Below are positions 8,173 through 17,071 of a stretch of DNA of 64,000 nucleotides, in pieces. The number at the start of each line of letters is the position of its first letter. The first letter of the stretch is position 1. This DNA is from Methanoregulaceae archaeon. GTDB taxonomy: Archaea; Halobacteriota; Methanomicrobia; Methanomicrobiales; Methanospirillaceae. The notes under the pieces were generated by a model. The model was not told the origin of the DNA and ran no database searches. It worked only from the letters and a program-made list of their open reading frames with translations. Both the position numbers and the translations under genes were made by a program. Where the stretch lies: NCBI GenBank assembly GCA_015660965.1, contig JACTVG010000003.1, positions 62,001 to 126,000 on the forward strand. The letters are read 5' to 3'.

Positions 8173-9177
8173 ATGGCATATCCTTTTCTTTCAAAAGATG
8201 AGCCCATTATTCTGACAGCGCAGGATGTTGTTGTAAGTGGCGTCAAGATGGAGGCGATCCTTACAAACAAACGGTTCGTTCTTCTTGAGAGTAGGGAGAA
8301 TCAAATTCTTCATGAGGATATTCCGCTTGCGACTATAAGTTCTGTAATGACTAGAGAGAACTCCCTGCGAGAAGCGTCCCTAACCCTCTTTACAACCATT
8401 CCCAACGGTGAGACAAAGCCAGTAGAGATTGTATTTATCCAGCGACCCGGTGTTTTAAAAAAACAGGATCGCGACCGGTTGGTGACAAAACTCAAAGAAT
8501 ACTGCCCTTCATTAGAGACAGAGGAAATCAATCCCAAACAACCGTTTTTGAGCCAAGGTTCGGGAACAGGTCCTGCCGCTCAATCCCCAGAACAAAAACT
8601 TACTCCTACAAGCTTATCAAAACCACCCAAGCCCCCGAGTCCTGTTGAAGCTTTTCTCGACCGGATACCTCTCATGGCGATTCCTGCTCTATTAGTCATT
8701 ATCGTTGCAGTTGTTGGAGGAGCTTTTACTTATATTCAAATATTGCACGAAAAACCAATTGATCATTCTGGTCTTGCACCCATTCACACGAACACTATAC
8801 AAACAATAGCGATTCCCGCTCCAACCACTCCCCCACTAATCCAACAAAATTTCACATCACAGGTTATCCCAAGAACTATGTCACCGCTTCAGCTCACTAT
8901 TCCCACAACTGGTGTCTGGGTAGCAGTGAAATATGTGGGGAATTTTACGGGATCGGTTGGTGCAGGTGGGATCCTGCAAGCGATTAATGCCACAGGTGAC
9001 CAAGTATATCGCGTTCCTGCACATCACGATATTGTTGACGTATCGATCATGAAGGAAGACGGTTCAGGTACGATGCTTGCTGTCGAGATCTATAATAACG
9101 GAGTGATGGTTACACGTCGCAATATGACGGCCCCTTGGGGTTTAATTGACATCCATTTAGATTTGAAGAAAATATAA
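8173..9177 (+). CDS. PH-like domain protein with single TM and secreted C-terminal domain
   Basis: A 334-residue protein. The N-terminal 110 residues (FLSKDEPIILTAQDVV...VKMEAILTNKRFVLLES...IPLATISSV) have the pattern of a PH-like domain of the type that opens many archaeal membrane proteins. A Pro-rich linker, one TM helix (about 173-193, MAIPALLVIIVAVVGGAF) and a beta-rich outer domain follow. The outer part includes TGVWVAVKYVGNFTGSVG, which is typical of a methanogen membrane-protein tail. ATG start after GAGGGTAAT. Function unknown. Confidence 0.75.
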   Translation: MAYPFLSKDEPIILTAQDVVVSGVKMEAILTNKRFVLLESRENQILHEDIPLATISSVMTRENSLREASLTLFTTIPNGETKPVEIVFIQRPGVLKKQDRDRLVTKLKEYCPSLETEEINPKQPFLSQGSGTGPAAQSPEQKLTPTSLSKPPKPPSPVEAFLDRIPLMAIPALLVIIVAVVGGAFTYIQILHEKPIDHSGLAPIHTNTIQTIAIPAPTTPPLIQQNFTSQVIPRTMSPLQLTIPTTGVWVAVKYVGNFTGSVGAGGILQAINATGDQVYRVPAHHDIVDVSIMKEDGSGTMLAVEIYNNGVMVTRRNMTAPWGLIDIHLDLKKI

Positions 9178-9351
9178 CTCCCCAATTCGATTTCCTATAA
9201 AAAAAATTTGCCGCACCCGCACACACTTCGGACACAACCATCCCAAACGTTTTCTCTGTTTTTCGATTCTGATTAATTAACAAGACATTGTTTTTTATCA
9301 TCTGCAAAAATATGTGGCGGGACTTATCGTTATTCCCCCCACCTGAAAAGG

Positions 9352-9357
9352 TATATC
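9352..9357 (+). promoter_or_regulatory. TATA-box-like element upstream of pilin gene
   Basis: GTATATCAAC lies about 28-30 bp upstream of the ATG at 9385. With archaeal spacing (TATA about 26 nt before the start site) this predicts a transcript that starts within a few bases of the start codon, that is, nearly leaderless. This is consistent with the absence of a ribosome site. Confidence 0.35.
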
Positions 9358-9384
9358 AACATAAAATCTAATTTAAACGTGTTT

Positions 9385-9774
9385 ATGGATGAAAATGCAG
9401 TGTCGGAAGTACTTGCAGAGATTTTGATTGTTGCACTTGTCGTGATTATTGCCGCAATTATTGGAGCAATGGTCTTTGGTCTAGTGCCTTATCTACAAAA
9501 TACAAAAGTTGTTGGTATAACTGCAACCCGGTTTAACCAAAGCAATATCACTGTTACATACAGTGGAGGTCAGAATCAAGGGGATTTATATTGGTTGAAC
9601 ATTTCAGTCAATGGTAATTACATTCGGTCGATGGGTACCCTTGGAGGCACAACGCCCGTGATTGTAGGCAATTCGACACTGATTCCAGGTAGATTACCCG
9701 GTCGGGATCACGTCGTAATTGTAGGTTCATTTTCTAATGGATATCAGCAAGTGCTTATTGATACATACGTATAA
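9385..9774 (+). CDS. Archaeal type IV pilin N-terminal domain protein
   Basis: A 129-residue protein. The start MDENAVSEVLAEILIVALVV is the classic archaeal pilin-like N-terminus: a short charged leader, the AVSEV motif, then a 20-residue hydrophobic helix. A beta-rich domain follows (TATRFNQSNITVTYSGG, LYWLNISVNG). Such proteins are processed by a class III signal peptidase and assembled into pili or anchored in the membrane. A GTG six bases upstream (9379) is an alternative start. A small ORF follows 30 bp downstream. Confidence 0.8.
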   Translation: MDENAVSEVLAEILIVALVVIIAAIIGAMVFGLVPYLQNTKVVGITATRFNQSNITVTYSGGQNQGDLYWLNISVNGNYIRSMGTLGGTTPVIVGNSTLIPGRLPGRDHVVIVGSFSNGYQQVLIDTYV

Positions 9775-9804
9775 TTTTTCACCCCACTTTGGGAGTTATG
9801 CGAT

Positions 9805-9957
9805 TTGAGTAATGATACGAAGAATTCAAATAAAAATGCCTTAAAACAGAGAATTGAATTGGAAGATTTAGAGGACATTTCCGATTTAAAGTTAAAAGAG
9901 ATTATATCGAAGATCGCCGAAGAAGAGTTAATCGATCAATTAGGAAAAAATCAATAA
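9805..9957 (+). CDS. Small acidic helical protein
   Basis: 50 codons starting at TTG (9805). A GGGAG ribosome site lies at 9791-9795, 9 nt upstream. The only nearby ATG (9798) stops after four codons. The product is highly charged and helical (RIELEDLEDISDLKLKEII, then a run rich in Glu and Lys), with no Cys and no TM. It follows the pilin gene by 30 bp and may be cotranscribed with it. No family recognised; it is supported by coding-like composition and the ribosome site only. Confidence 0.45.
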   Translation: MSNDTKNSNKNALKQRIELEDLEDISDLKLKEIISKIAEEELIDQLGKNQ

Positions 9958-10080
9958 TTTACATAGTAGGGCGTTAAAAGATACATAGTTCCTTTAAACT
10001 GTTGCTGGACCGGCCATCTAAAAATATCAACTTTCACTAGTTACCCAGTGCAATTGAATTGTGGAAAAGATCAGAGATAA

Positions 10081-10745
10081 TTACCTAGTTATTTTGAGTT
10101 TATGATCTGCATCCTGAAATAGAATATCGGCTTTTGTTGTGTCAGCAGATATAACAACACCATTCGGAAAATCAAGGGATGTTACGATTTTTCCTAACCA
10201 ACTGGATATGAGAGGAAATACCGCGATATCCTGAGTGACAATAATCAGCATATCCCCAGAACGAATGACCGAATAGTTTAGAACGGTCTTGAGTATTTTT
10301 TCAGCATACTGATCCGGACCCCAAAGAATACCAAGAGAAATGTTCCCTTCCATCCAATTCTTCATCACTTGCGAATACCCCCGTTCTTCCCGAAGAGCGA
10401 TGTACGTGTTCATATCAATAATGGGGTTATAAACTCATGTGCATAACCGAGATCCGTTGAGAGAATTGCGGAAGAATACCCCCCTCGTATAGCTCGTGCG
10501 GTCATTTCGCATCTTTTGACACTATTATAACTAAGGAAAATTCGTTTGTTTGGACTGATTTGTCGTAGGGATGCTCCGAATTCACGAGCCATTCTAATAC
10601 CTTCCGGTGTAATTTCCACCGCTTCTCGTAGATGGTCAGGAATTCCTTGAAATGATGGTCGTTTCGAATGCCGAATGAGAGCAACGATCCGAGCATTTTC
10701 CGAAACATCTTTTAACAGATTTAAGATGTATTTGCAGAAGATCAT
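10081..10745 (-). pseudogene. Histidine phosphatase family gene split by a frameshift
   Basis: Two overlapping reading frames together make one histidine phosphatase. The upstream half (10410-10745, 111 residues) has the phosphohistidine motif LIRHSKRPSF. The downstream half (10081-10413, 110 residues) resumes at DMNTYIALREERG-like sequence and ends with the second core strand. The upstream frame stops at TGA only 4 nt inside the ATG of the second, and one extra base there would fuse them. The second catalytic His is replaced by Gln (IVTQDIAVF where the family has a TH or SH pair). I therefore read it as a decayed gene; coupled translation of two halves is a less likely alternative. A GGGGT ribosome site precedes the first ATG. 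Confidence 0.6.
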
Positions 10746-10995
10746 TCACAACCCCAATTATTGGTATCGGAACCCTATTACAAGTTTACGATTGTGGATA
10801 ACCGTGCTTATACATCACTGTCATGCATACGGCTTTTAAACCTGGGTTATTTTTAAAAATTCACCTGTTTAATTATTAACAATCGATGTTATGATCTTAG
10901 ACGTTCACTTTTTATTAAATTCTTCAATTTATCCGTACTTTCAAATTAGAGATATGATCGTATGACGTGTCCCATTTTTTCATGTAAATACGATA

Positions 10996-11784
10996 TTATG
11001 AAACTAGTGCATTCATTTGAGCCAAAATATCAGATAGATTTCTATTTTCAGTTGAAAGCGCTGACGATAGCTGATTCACTTCTCCGAGCAAAATACCAAC
11101 TTGAATCGCTTCAGCATCCATTGACTTTTTATAATTCTGTCCGTCTTGGGTGATGGGTTTACCAACATAATTACTGTTGTAATAATTGACCATTTGTTGA
11201 TAATTTGCTCTTTGAGAGTTGTATAGAGCAACTTTTTGGTTATATTCATCTTTTAAATTGTTAATTTTAACAACTTCGTCATTGTAATTTGTTTCAAGAG
11301 TTAAATAGGACTTAAATTGTTTTGGTGTGATGAAGCCCCACCCCTTATAATAGCGGGAATTATCTTGAACCGCGTAGCCACCGGTTGTTTCTAAAGCTAA
11401 CCACGAATTTGAAGCCACTTCAGCAAGAATCCATGCATGATCTGCTTCACTTATGTTCGAAATGTCTTTGTTTACATTACCAACTTCAATTTTGGAGTTA
11501 ATGCCTTTTGTCTTTAAAATATCCCAGACATCACTTGCCATATCTCCGCAAACGTAAATATTATTGGCAAAATAGGTGTGGTCTTTGTGATAATCTGCGA
11601 TGACTTCTTTAGCTATTCGAATATTTTGTTCTTTTTGAGTTTCGAATGATAATGGCGTAACATATGTTGGTGTCGCATAATTCTGTGATGGAGTGTTATA
11701 CTGATCATTACTTGTATTGTTGACACAGCCTACAATGAGAATCAAGAATAATAATAAAAGTAAAAATGAAAGCGAATTTTTCAT
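10996..11784 (-). CDS. Lipoprotein with transglutaminase-like fold
   Basis: A 262-residue protein. The signal peptide ends in a lipobox with C20 (LILIVGC). The core has C79 in NIYVCGDMASDVWDILKTKG, H116 in EADHAWILAEV and an acidic residue in LALETTGG (E132). That is the Cys-His-acid order of transglutaminase/papain-like folds. The C-terminal 100 residues form a long helical coiled-coil-like region (YNQKVALYNSQRANYQQMV). It is likely anchored on the outer face of the membrane. Whether it is a protease, a transglutaminase or inactive is not clear. The neighbouring divergent gene at 12091 encodes a predicted cysteine protease inhibitor. Confidence 0.7.
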   Translation of the reverse strand: MKNSLSFLLLLLFLILIVGCVNNTSNDQYNTPSQNYATPTYVTPLSFETQKEQNIRIAKEVIADYHKDHTYFANNIYVCGDMASDVWDILKTKGINSKIEVGNVNKDISNISEADHAWILAEVASNSWLALETTGGYAVQDNSRYYKGWGFITPKQFKSYLTLETNYNDEVVKINNLKDEYNQKVALYNSQRANYQQMVNYYNSNYVGKPITQDGQNYKKSMDAEAIQVGILLGEVNQLSSALSTENRNLSDILAQMNALVS

Positions 11785-11818
11785 TGGATTGATCCTTATT
11801 GATTTGCATAATTATATT

Positions 11819-12007
11819 TTAAAGAATTAAAGTTGTTGATACCGTTTCCAGGATCGGCAATTTCAACCAGAAATGCAATTCTGCAAGTAACTTCTTTCCT
11901 AGTGTTGCGGTCACATGTTTTTCGAAATGGTAGATCTGTCCTGACCTTGTTCTTGCTATGGGAGTTTCTTCAGTAAGTAGAACCGACAGACGTTTCCGGT
12001 CATTCAC
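11819..12007 (-). CDS. Doubtful small ORF
   Basis: 62 codons from a GTG start with GGGG just before it. The translation (MNDRKRLSVLLTEETPIAR, then HFEKHVTATLGKKLLAEL) is plausible protein but matches no family I know. It fills the otherwise empty 306-bp gap between the two lipoprotein genes. It may be a small gene or a decayed fragment. Confidence 0.25.
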   Translation of the reverse strand: MNDRKRLSVLLTEETPIARTRSGQIYHFEKHVTATLGKKLLAELHFWLKLPILETVSTTLIL

Positions 12008-12090
12008 TATCCCCTACCATAATAAATATCTTCAAAATTTTTTGAAGTTATAGGCATTTATTTAAAATTTAAAATGAAACCGTAAACTCT

Positions 12091-12582
12091 ATGAAATCAC
12101 ATCTTCACGTTCAACGACACATTCTCCCAACAATCTGCCTTATAACAGCGTTAATAATGATGTTACTTGCGTGTGGCTGTACGCAGCAATCCGCAGGGTC
12201 TTCAACCTCAATATCTCCTGTAACGATGACAACTCAATCTCTTGATCAAGGAAAGCAGATGGTAACGTTCAATGAGGCAAACGACGGATCAACAGTCAAT
12301 GTTAGCTGGACATCAAAGTTTGCTGTCACACTCGAAGAGAATCCAACAACGGGTTATTCATGGAATATGACGCTGTCTCCTGGACTTGAGCTTGTCTCAA
12401 ACAATTACATTGAAAAAACCCATGCCGCCGGAATGGTAGGTGTTGGAGGGACGCGTACTTGGATCATACAGGCAAACGACATCGGGAGCCAGAAAGTTAC
12501 TGCAATCTATAAACGCCCGTGGGAAGCTACAACCGGCAACGAAAAGCCCTATTCGTTGACCGTGAATGTCATCAAACTCTGA
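12091..12582 (+). CDS. Chagasin-type (I42) cysteine protease inhibitor lipoprotein
   Basis: A 163-residue protein. The signal peptide ends in a lipobox (LLACGC, Cys at 28 or 30). The mature domain has the three conserved loops of the I42 inhibitor family: NPTTGYSW (84-91), GVGGTRTW (117-124) and RPWE (142-145). I42 inhibitors bind papain-like cysteine proteases. It is probably anchored outside the cell. It is transcribed away from the transglutaminase-like lipoprotein at 10996, so a functional link is possible but unproven. Confidence 0.8.
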   Translation: MKSHLHVQRHILPTICLITALIMMLLACGCTQQSAGSSTSISPVTMTTQSLDQGKQMVTFNEANDGSTVNVSWTSKFAVTLEENPTTGYSWNMTLSPGLELVSNNYIEKTHAAGMVGVGGTRTWIIQANDIGSQKVTAIYKRPWEATTGNEKPYSLTVNVIKL

Positions 12583-12704
12583 AATTAAAGCGAACTGGTG
12601 ATATTGACATTCATCATCACTGATTTTCTTGTAGAGAATTCTCTTTCTCTTTATATCATGAAAAGAATCTTTATGATATTTTAAAAAAGTTGCCGGAAAA
12701 TGAA

Positions 12705-12974
12705 TCAGGTTGTATCCTTTTTTCCAGAAAGAATTTTCTTGGTCATAGTCATTATCCATTGACGGTTCAGGAACAAATGAACAGCCACAAAAACGCCAAG
12801 AGCGAGACCAGACCAATCATGAATGTCACTGATGAACGCCATCGGAAGTGGCAGTTCGTACAATCCCAGCATCCGCTGGAACAAACTGAATTTGAAAAGC
12901 CCGGTTACAAAACTGACGAGAAATGTGATACCCATTCCGAGATCAACACACCATTTGACGATTACTATCTGCAC
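12705..12974 (-). CDS. DUF4405 membrane protein
   Basis: An 89-residue protein with two or three TM helices and the DUF4405 pattern: a first helix ending in TGLFKF, then ISDIHDWSGLALGVFVAVHLFLNRQWI. The two His residues are spaced as in cytochrome-b-like haem binders. Start is GTG, since an in-frame stop lies four codons upstream. The domain occurs alone or fused in anaerobic archaea and bacteria. A role as a membrane haem protein is an inference from the His pattern. Confidence 0.7.
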   Translation of the reverse strand: MQIVIVKWCVDLGMGITFLVSFVTGLFKFSLFQRMLGLYELPLPMAFISDIHDWSGLALGVFVAVHLFLNRQWIMTMTKKILSGKKDTT

Positions 12975-13087
12975 ACGACCACACTATATCCTATTACCTG
13001 AGATTGAGTTCCAGGATAAAGGATTTTTGGAAACGGCAATATACTAATATATAATTATTGAACGAGTATTTGGTGAGGAGGGAGGTC

Positions 13088-13303
13088 ATGAAATTCGGTG
13101 AAAATAATGTTGCTATGGCGGATCGAACTATTAGGATTGCCATTGCAGTGATCCTCTTTGCATTTATCGTTTTAAAAGACGTTAAAGGCTGGTTAGTATA
13201 CCTTGTATTTATTATCGGGCTCATTTTCTTGATAACCGGTCTTGTAGGAACCTGTCCGCTGTATTCGATGTTCGGTATTGGCACAGCACCTAAGAAAAAG
13301 TAA
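13088..13303 (+). CDS. DUF2892 (YgaP-like) membrane protein
   Basis: A 71-residue protein with start ATG at 13088, chosen because GGAGGGAGG lies directly upstream. The sequence MKFGENNVAMADRTIRIAI, then two TM helices (VILFAFIVLKD and LVYLVFIIGLIFLITGL) and GTCPLYSMFGI, is the diagnostic DUF2892 pattern (inner-membrane YgaP C-terminal domain). The conserved CP near the end is present. Function is unknown. It is followed by a T6 run at 13318. Confidence 0.85.
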   Translation: MKFGENNVAMADRTIRIAIAVILFAFIVLKDVKGWLVYLVFIIGLIFLITGLVGTCPLYSMFGIGTAPKKK

Positions 13304-13352
13304 TCGAAAAATTTTCCTTTTTTAGTCAATTGACATAAAACCAAAAGAGGGG

Positions 13353-14768
13353 TTATGCACACTTAACGTCCTTAATAATGGCACTGATAACCATCGCAAC
13401 AATGCAGAATATGATGCCGAAAAGGAACGCAGCATGGAAACCTGCGGTAAGAATCTCCGGTGTATAATTGATTGTATGGAGTCGTGCAGCTTTACTAAGA
13501 ATGACCTGAACGGCAACTGTACCGAAGATCGCAACGCCCACTACTGATCCGGTGTTGCGTATCGTCATCATCACGCTGGAAACTCCACCCTCACCTTCCT
13601 TTTCACAAGAACCAAGGATTGCACTCATATTCGGTGGGAAGAACAACCCCATCGCAACCCCAAGAAGTGCAAGAGCACCAACAATGAATGCGAGGCTTGA
13701 GGTTTGGGAAAAGAGCGATAAAAGATAGAGTGCTACTGCAGCAAGTACAGCGGCGGATGTTGTTAGAATACGCGATCCAATTCGATCTGAAAGAGCCCCA
13801 GAAATTGGGCCAATCACCATCAATGCAATTGCAGGAATCGCGAGATAGAGACCGGCGATCTCAGTCGAGATCCCCTGCACCCTCTCAAAGAAGAACGGTA
13901 AAAGAAACTCTCCACCATTAAAGACCAGCATAAAAATCCCTCCGGCCATACTGCCGAGCACAAAGTTTCTGATTGTAAACAGACGCATATCGATGAGCGG
14001 AGATGTACATCGCCGCTCGTGGAAAATACCAAGGATCCAGAACACCGCAGAAGCCGCGAAAGAACCAAGGATAATCGGCGAAGTCCATCCATAGTCAATT
14101 CCCTTGTTAAGCGGGAAGAGAAGTGTTACGAGAGCAAGGAGGAAGAGGACTGCCCCAATAGCATCAAAATGTTCGGTTTTCTGGGATGGCTTATCAACTG
14201 GAAGGAACCGTGTTGCGAAAAAGACTGCCACAATCCCTACAGGTACATTGATAAAGAAAATCCAGTGCCAGCTTAGGTATTTAGTGATGATCCCACCAAG
14301 AATAGGTCCAGCAGCAATACCGAGCGAAACGATGGTTGCAAGAACGCCGAGCGCTCTCCCTCTTTTTTCCGACGGTAGGTAAACTATAATCATTGCAGGA
14401 GCAAGTGCTTCAAGTGCTGCAGCCCCGATTCCCTGGAACACGCGGAAGGCGATCAAATGTTCAATGGACATAGAAAGACCACAGAGGAGGGATCCTAACG
14501 TGAAGACAACAAAACCAGCAACAAACACCCTTCGGAATCCTTTCATGTCACCTAATTTACCGAATAAAAGTAGACATCCTGCTAGGATAAGGAGATACGC
14601 CATGATAACCCAGGATACCACCCCGATATCGATATCGAAATATTCAGCAATCGTTGGAAGGGAAATATTGACAATTGTCGAATCAAGTGATGCCATAAAC
14701 ACCGCAAACGCGATGATGGCAAGGATGGTACGATTGTCACGTACGGAAGATTCCAAACCCGGGGGCAT
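13353..14768 (-). CDS. MFS transporter, DHA2 (EmrB/QacA) drug:H+ antiporter family
   Basis: A 471-residue protein with about 14 TM helices. The N-terminus ILAIIAFAVFMASLDSTIVNISLPTI is the DHA2 signature, with Asp in TM1. Motif A appears as LFGKLGDMKGFRRVF and motif C as GIAAGPILGGII. It is probably an exporter of drugs or small metabolites. Start is taken as ATG 14768 (MPPGLESS); the frame is open to a TTG at 14834, but that adds a polar stretch unlike the family. It is monocistronic. A broken relative of the same family lies at 26587-26834. Confidence 0.85.
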   Translation of the reverse strand: MPPGLESSVRDNRTILAIIAFAVFMASLDSTIVNISLPTIAEYFDIDIGVVSWVIMAYLLILAGCLLLFGKLGDMKGFRRVFVAGFVVFTLGSLLCGLSMSIEHLIAFRVFQGIGAAALEALAPAMIIVYLPSEKRGRALGVLATIVSLGIAAGPILGGIITKYLSWHWIFFINVPVGIVAVFFATRFLPVDKPSQKTEHFDAIGAVLFLLALVTLLFPLNKGIDYGWTSPIILGSFAASAVFWILGIFHERRCTSPLIDMRLFTIRNFVLGSMAGGIFMLVFNGGEFLLPFFFERVQGISTEIAGLYLAIPAIALMVIGPISGALSDRIGSRILTTSAAVLAAVALYLLSLFSQTSSLAFIVGALALLGVAMGLFFPPNMSAILGSCEKEGEGGVSSVMMTIRNTGSVVGVAIFGTVAVQVILSKAARLHTINYTPEILTAGFHAAFLFGIIFCIVAMVISAIIKDVKCA

Positions 14769-14944
14769 GTCAATTGTGTTGATGTAAAACGGTATTATAC
14801 ATTTCTTGTTGTAATTCTGGTACAACAACAACAAATTTACACAATCTGCTTATCGCTAATGCGAATTGAGGCTAAAAAAAAGATACAATAGAGAGGAGAG
14901 GGGTGTTTGCGCATAATCACTGTTCAAAGAACTTAGAAAAATAA

Positions 14945-15349
14945 TTAGAGGAGTTTCTTACCTGCAGTCGGACCAGGCTTGCATTCGAAAACCTCTGTAA
15001 TCTTAACAATAACTAACGATCGTGCGGGAAGCGCCGGGTTCTTCACATTGAGTTTCGCCTTCATCTCATCGAATTCCTTCCCACTTGTTTTGACGCTAGC
15101 GGTTCCCTTAATCTGATAGCACCCTTTAACTTCGGGTCCCCAAACATAGAATGCGATTTTTGGATTGGCCTTCAAATTGGCAAGAGTTTTGTTCATGAAA
15201 TTATCTGTTATCCAGATCGTATCATCACTCACCAGCTCAATAACCCCAATTGGGATAACGTTCGGAGTTCCATCTTTTGCAGCTGTTGCAACAGGAAAAA
15301 TTTTCATCTTTCCAAATGCTTCCTTAATCTCTTGGGTCAACTTCACCAT
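14945..15349 (-). CDS. Pyridoxamine 5'-phosphate oxidase-like FMN-binding protein
   Basis: A 134-residue protein with the split-barrel FMN-binding fold. It shows FPVATAAKDGTPNVIPIG at the N-terminus, DDTIWITDNFMNKTLANLKANPKIAFYVW in the middle, and GYQIKG-type sequence (GCYQIKGTASV). This is the pattern of the small PNPOx-like proteins common in methanogens. These bind FMN or F420, and their substrates are mostly unknown. An AGGTGA ribosome site lies about 8 nt before the ATG. It stands alone. Confidence 0.8.
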   Translation of the reverse strand: MVKLTQEIKEAFGKMKIFPVATAAKDGTPNVIPIGVIELVSDDTIWITDNFMNKTLANLKANPKIAFYVWGPEVKGCYQIKGTASVKTSGKEFDEMKAKLNVKNPALPARSLVIVKITEVFECKPGPTAGKKLL

Positions 15350-15420
15350 ACTAAATTCACCTAATTATCCTACCAAATTGTAGGTGTATATACTTTAGTC
15401 TATTATCCATTTTCCATTCT

Positions 15421-16914
15421 TTAATGGTCGGAAATTTCATGACAGACCATGAATATTACATCACGTTTTACTTGATGGATGATATGTGCATATATTTTAA
15501 CTGGAATCTTCTTTTGAGATTTGGTGTTAAATATTGTCTCAACTGAGAATTCAGCCCTTTTATCACAATTTTCTTTCATATTTGCAACAATGTTTTCCGT
15601 ATCTGTAGCGAACATTGTACCGAATAAACTCCGCAAGGGGAGGTTGAGTAAATCCTCTCGTGTGTAGCCCAATATTGTACAGGCTATATCATTAACTTCT
15701 ATTATGGATTCTGGGTTGTCACCTTCAGGAAGAGAGAAGATAAAAATCATATCGATACTGTGCTTGAATAAAATTTTATATTGATCTTCACTTTGCATCA
15801 TACATGTTTTTACTTCCGTCAAAGCCTTTTCCAGTTCATTTATCATCCAATTGATAGATCGACCCAAGTGCCCAATCTCGTCATCTCCACCTGGTGTCAC
15901 TCTCATGGAAAAGTCACCAGCTACCGCCACACCACTTATCTCGCTACTCAAAAAAGCAATGCGAGAAAGTGTGGTGCTTTCTATCAATAAGAGAATTACA
16001 ACACCATATGACAGGCAGGCAATAAACAGAATGGTAATAAAATAGTTTGTAGTCAATTTTCCTTGGTTGTAAATATCTCGTGGAACAATTATCCGCAGAA
16101 TTAAAGCCGGGGAATTAAAAACATCGTTCACTCTTGCATAGGATGCAATTGATGTATCGTTTACAGGAATTATAAACTGAGGGGCGTTGTATTCAAAATT
16201 ATCTTCGCTTACTGCTTTTAGAAAATACGGTTCCCCTTTTGGGATTTGATTTTTCGCATCAATAATGTCACTTGGATTATTGGGATCGTTGATTTCAAAT
16301 TTTTCAACGGGTAGGTTTGTCAGTAAACTAAGGTGCTCTATTACTTGCCGGTCGAAATACCTGCCCATAAGAATGCTGCCAAGTACAGGTCCTTTATTTT
16401 CGTTTGCGTGAATCTGTCGCATCGTAATGAGCATTGGGCCATCAGAGAGAGATAAAATACCAGTTAAGCCATTGGTATCAGTACTTTCATACAATCTATT
16501 TTTCGGAGTGATGTATGTAAGCAGACTTTTTGGAAGTGGAATCTCTTGGTGAAGGTTAAGGTCATACATCTTTCCAGCGATAAGATTCCCTGAGGGATCA
16601 AAAAAAAGAATAGTGTTGAACTGCATTCGTTCAAAATTACTGTTATCGAGTAATGCATTCGCTGTGGAATTATTTGGAGTGGGAAAAAAAGCGTGCACAG
16701 ACTCCTTGTTCGTCCATTCACTTGTCATTGTGTTCATAAGGAGCAAATCGTTGCTCAAAGCGGTTATGACTCGATTCATATTATTTTCTGCACCTTTCTT
16801 TTCAAGGTCATTAAACCCTCCAATAACAATGACCTCAGACACAACGATAAGAACGAGGAGTAACCCAATAAGTGTAACACCGACGATAATTGCAGTCTTC
16901 TTACGGATATCCAT
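15421..16914 (-). CDS. CHASE4-HAMP-PAS membrane sensor without output domain
   Basis: About 497 residues from ATG 16914 (MDIRKKTAIIVGVTL); a GTG five codons upstream is possible. TM1 is followed by a CHASE4-type extracellular sensor domain (GGFNDLEKKGAENNMNRVI, FDPSGNLIAGK). TM2 (about 285-308), a HAMP linker (RVTPGGDDEIGHLGRSINWM) and one PAS domain (HSIDMIFIFSLPEGDNPE, ILGYTREDLLNL) follow. The protein then ends with no kinase, GGDEF or chemoreceptor domain. It must therefore pass its signal by protein contact, or it is a truncated kinase. No kinase remnant is visible after the stop. Confidence 0.8.
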   Translation of the reverse strand: MDIRKKTAIIVGVTLIGLLLVLIVVSEVIVIGGFNDLEKKGAENNMNRVITALSNDLLLMNTMTSEWTNKESVHAFFPTPNNSTANALLDNSNFERMQFNTILFFDPSGNLIAGKMYDLNLHQEIPLPKSLLTYITPKNRLYESTDTNGLTGILSLSDGPMLITMRQIHANENKGPVLGSILMGRYFDRQVIEHLSLLTNLPVEKFEINDPNNPSDIIDAKNQIPKGEPYFLKAVSEDNFEYNAPQFIIPVNDTSIASYARVNDVFNSPALILRIIVPRDIYNQGKLTTNYFITILFIACLSYGVVILLLIESTTLSRIAFLSSEISGVAVAGDFSMRVTPGGDDEIGHLGRSINWMINELEKALTEVKTCMMQSEDQYKILFKHSIDMIFIFSLPEGDNPESIIEVNDIACTILGYTREDLLNLPLRSLFGTMFATDTENIVANMKENCDKRAEFSVETIFNTKSQKKIPVKIYAHIIHQVKRDVIFMVCHEISDH

Positions 16915-17071
16915 ATTGATCAATGCCACCCACTAACGCATCTTAGAATATTCTTGTAATTTTTTAACAAGCGATTAATAATTATAAATATATTGATCGC
17001 ATCTTCAAACCGATTTTACAACAGATTGGGCAAAAGAATAATTGAAGAATTCTATGTTCGTCCACTAAAAT

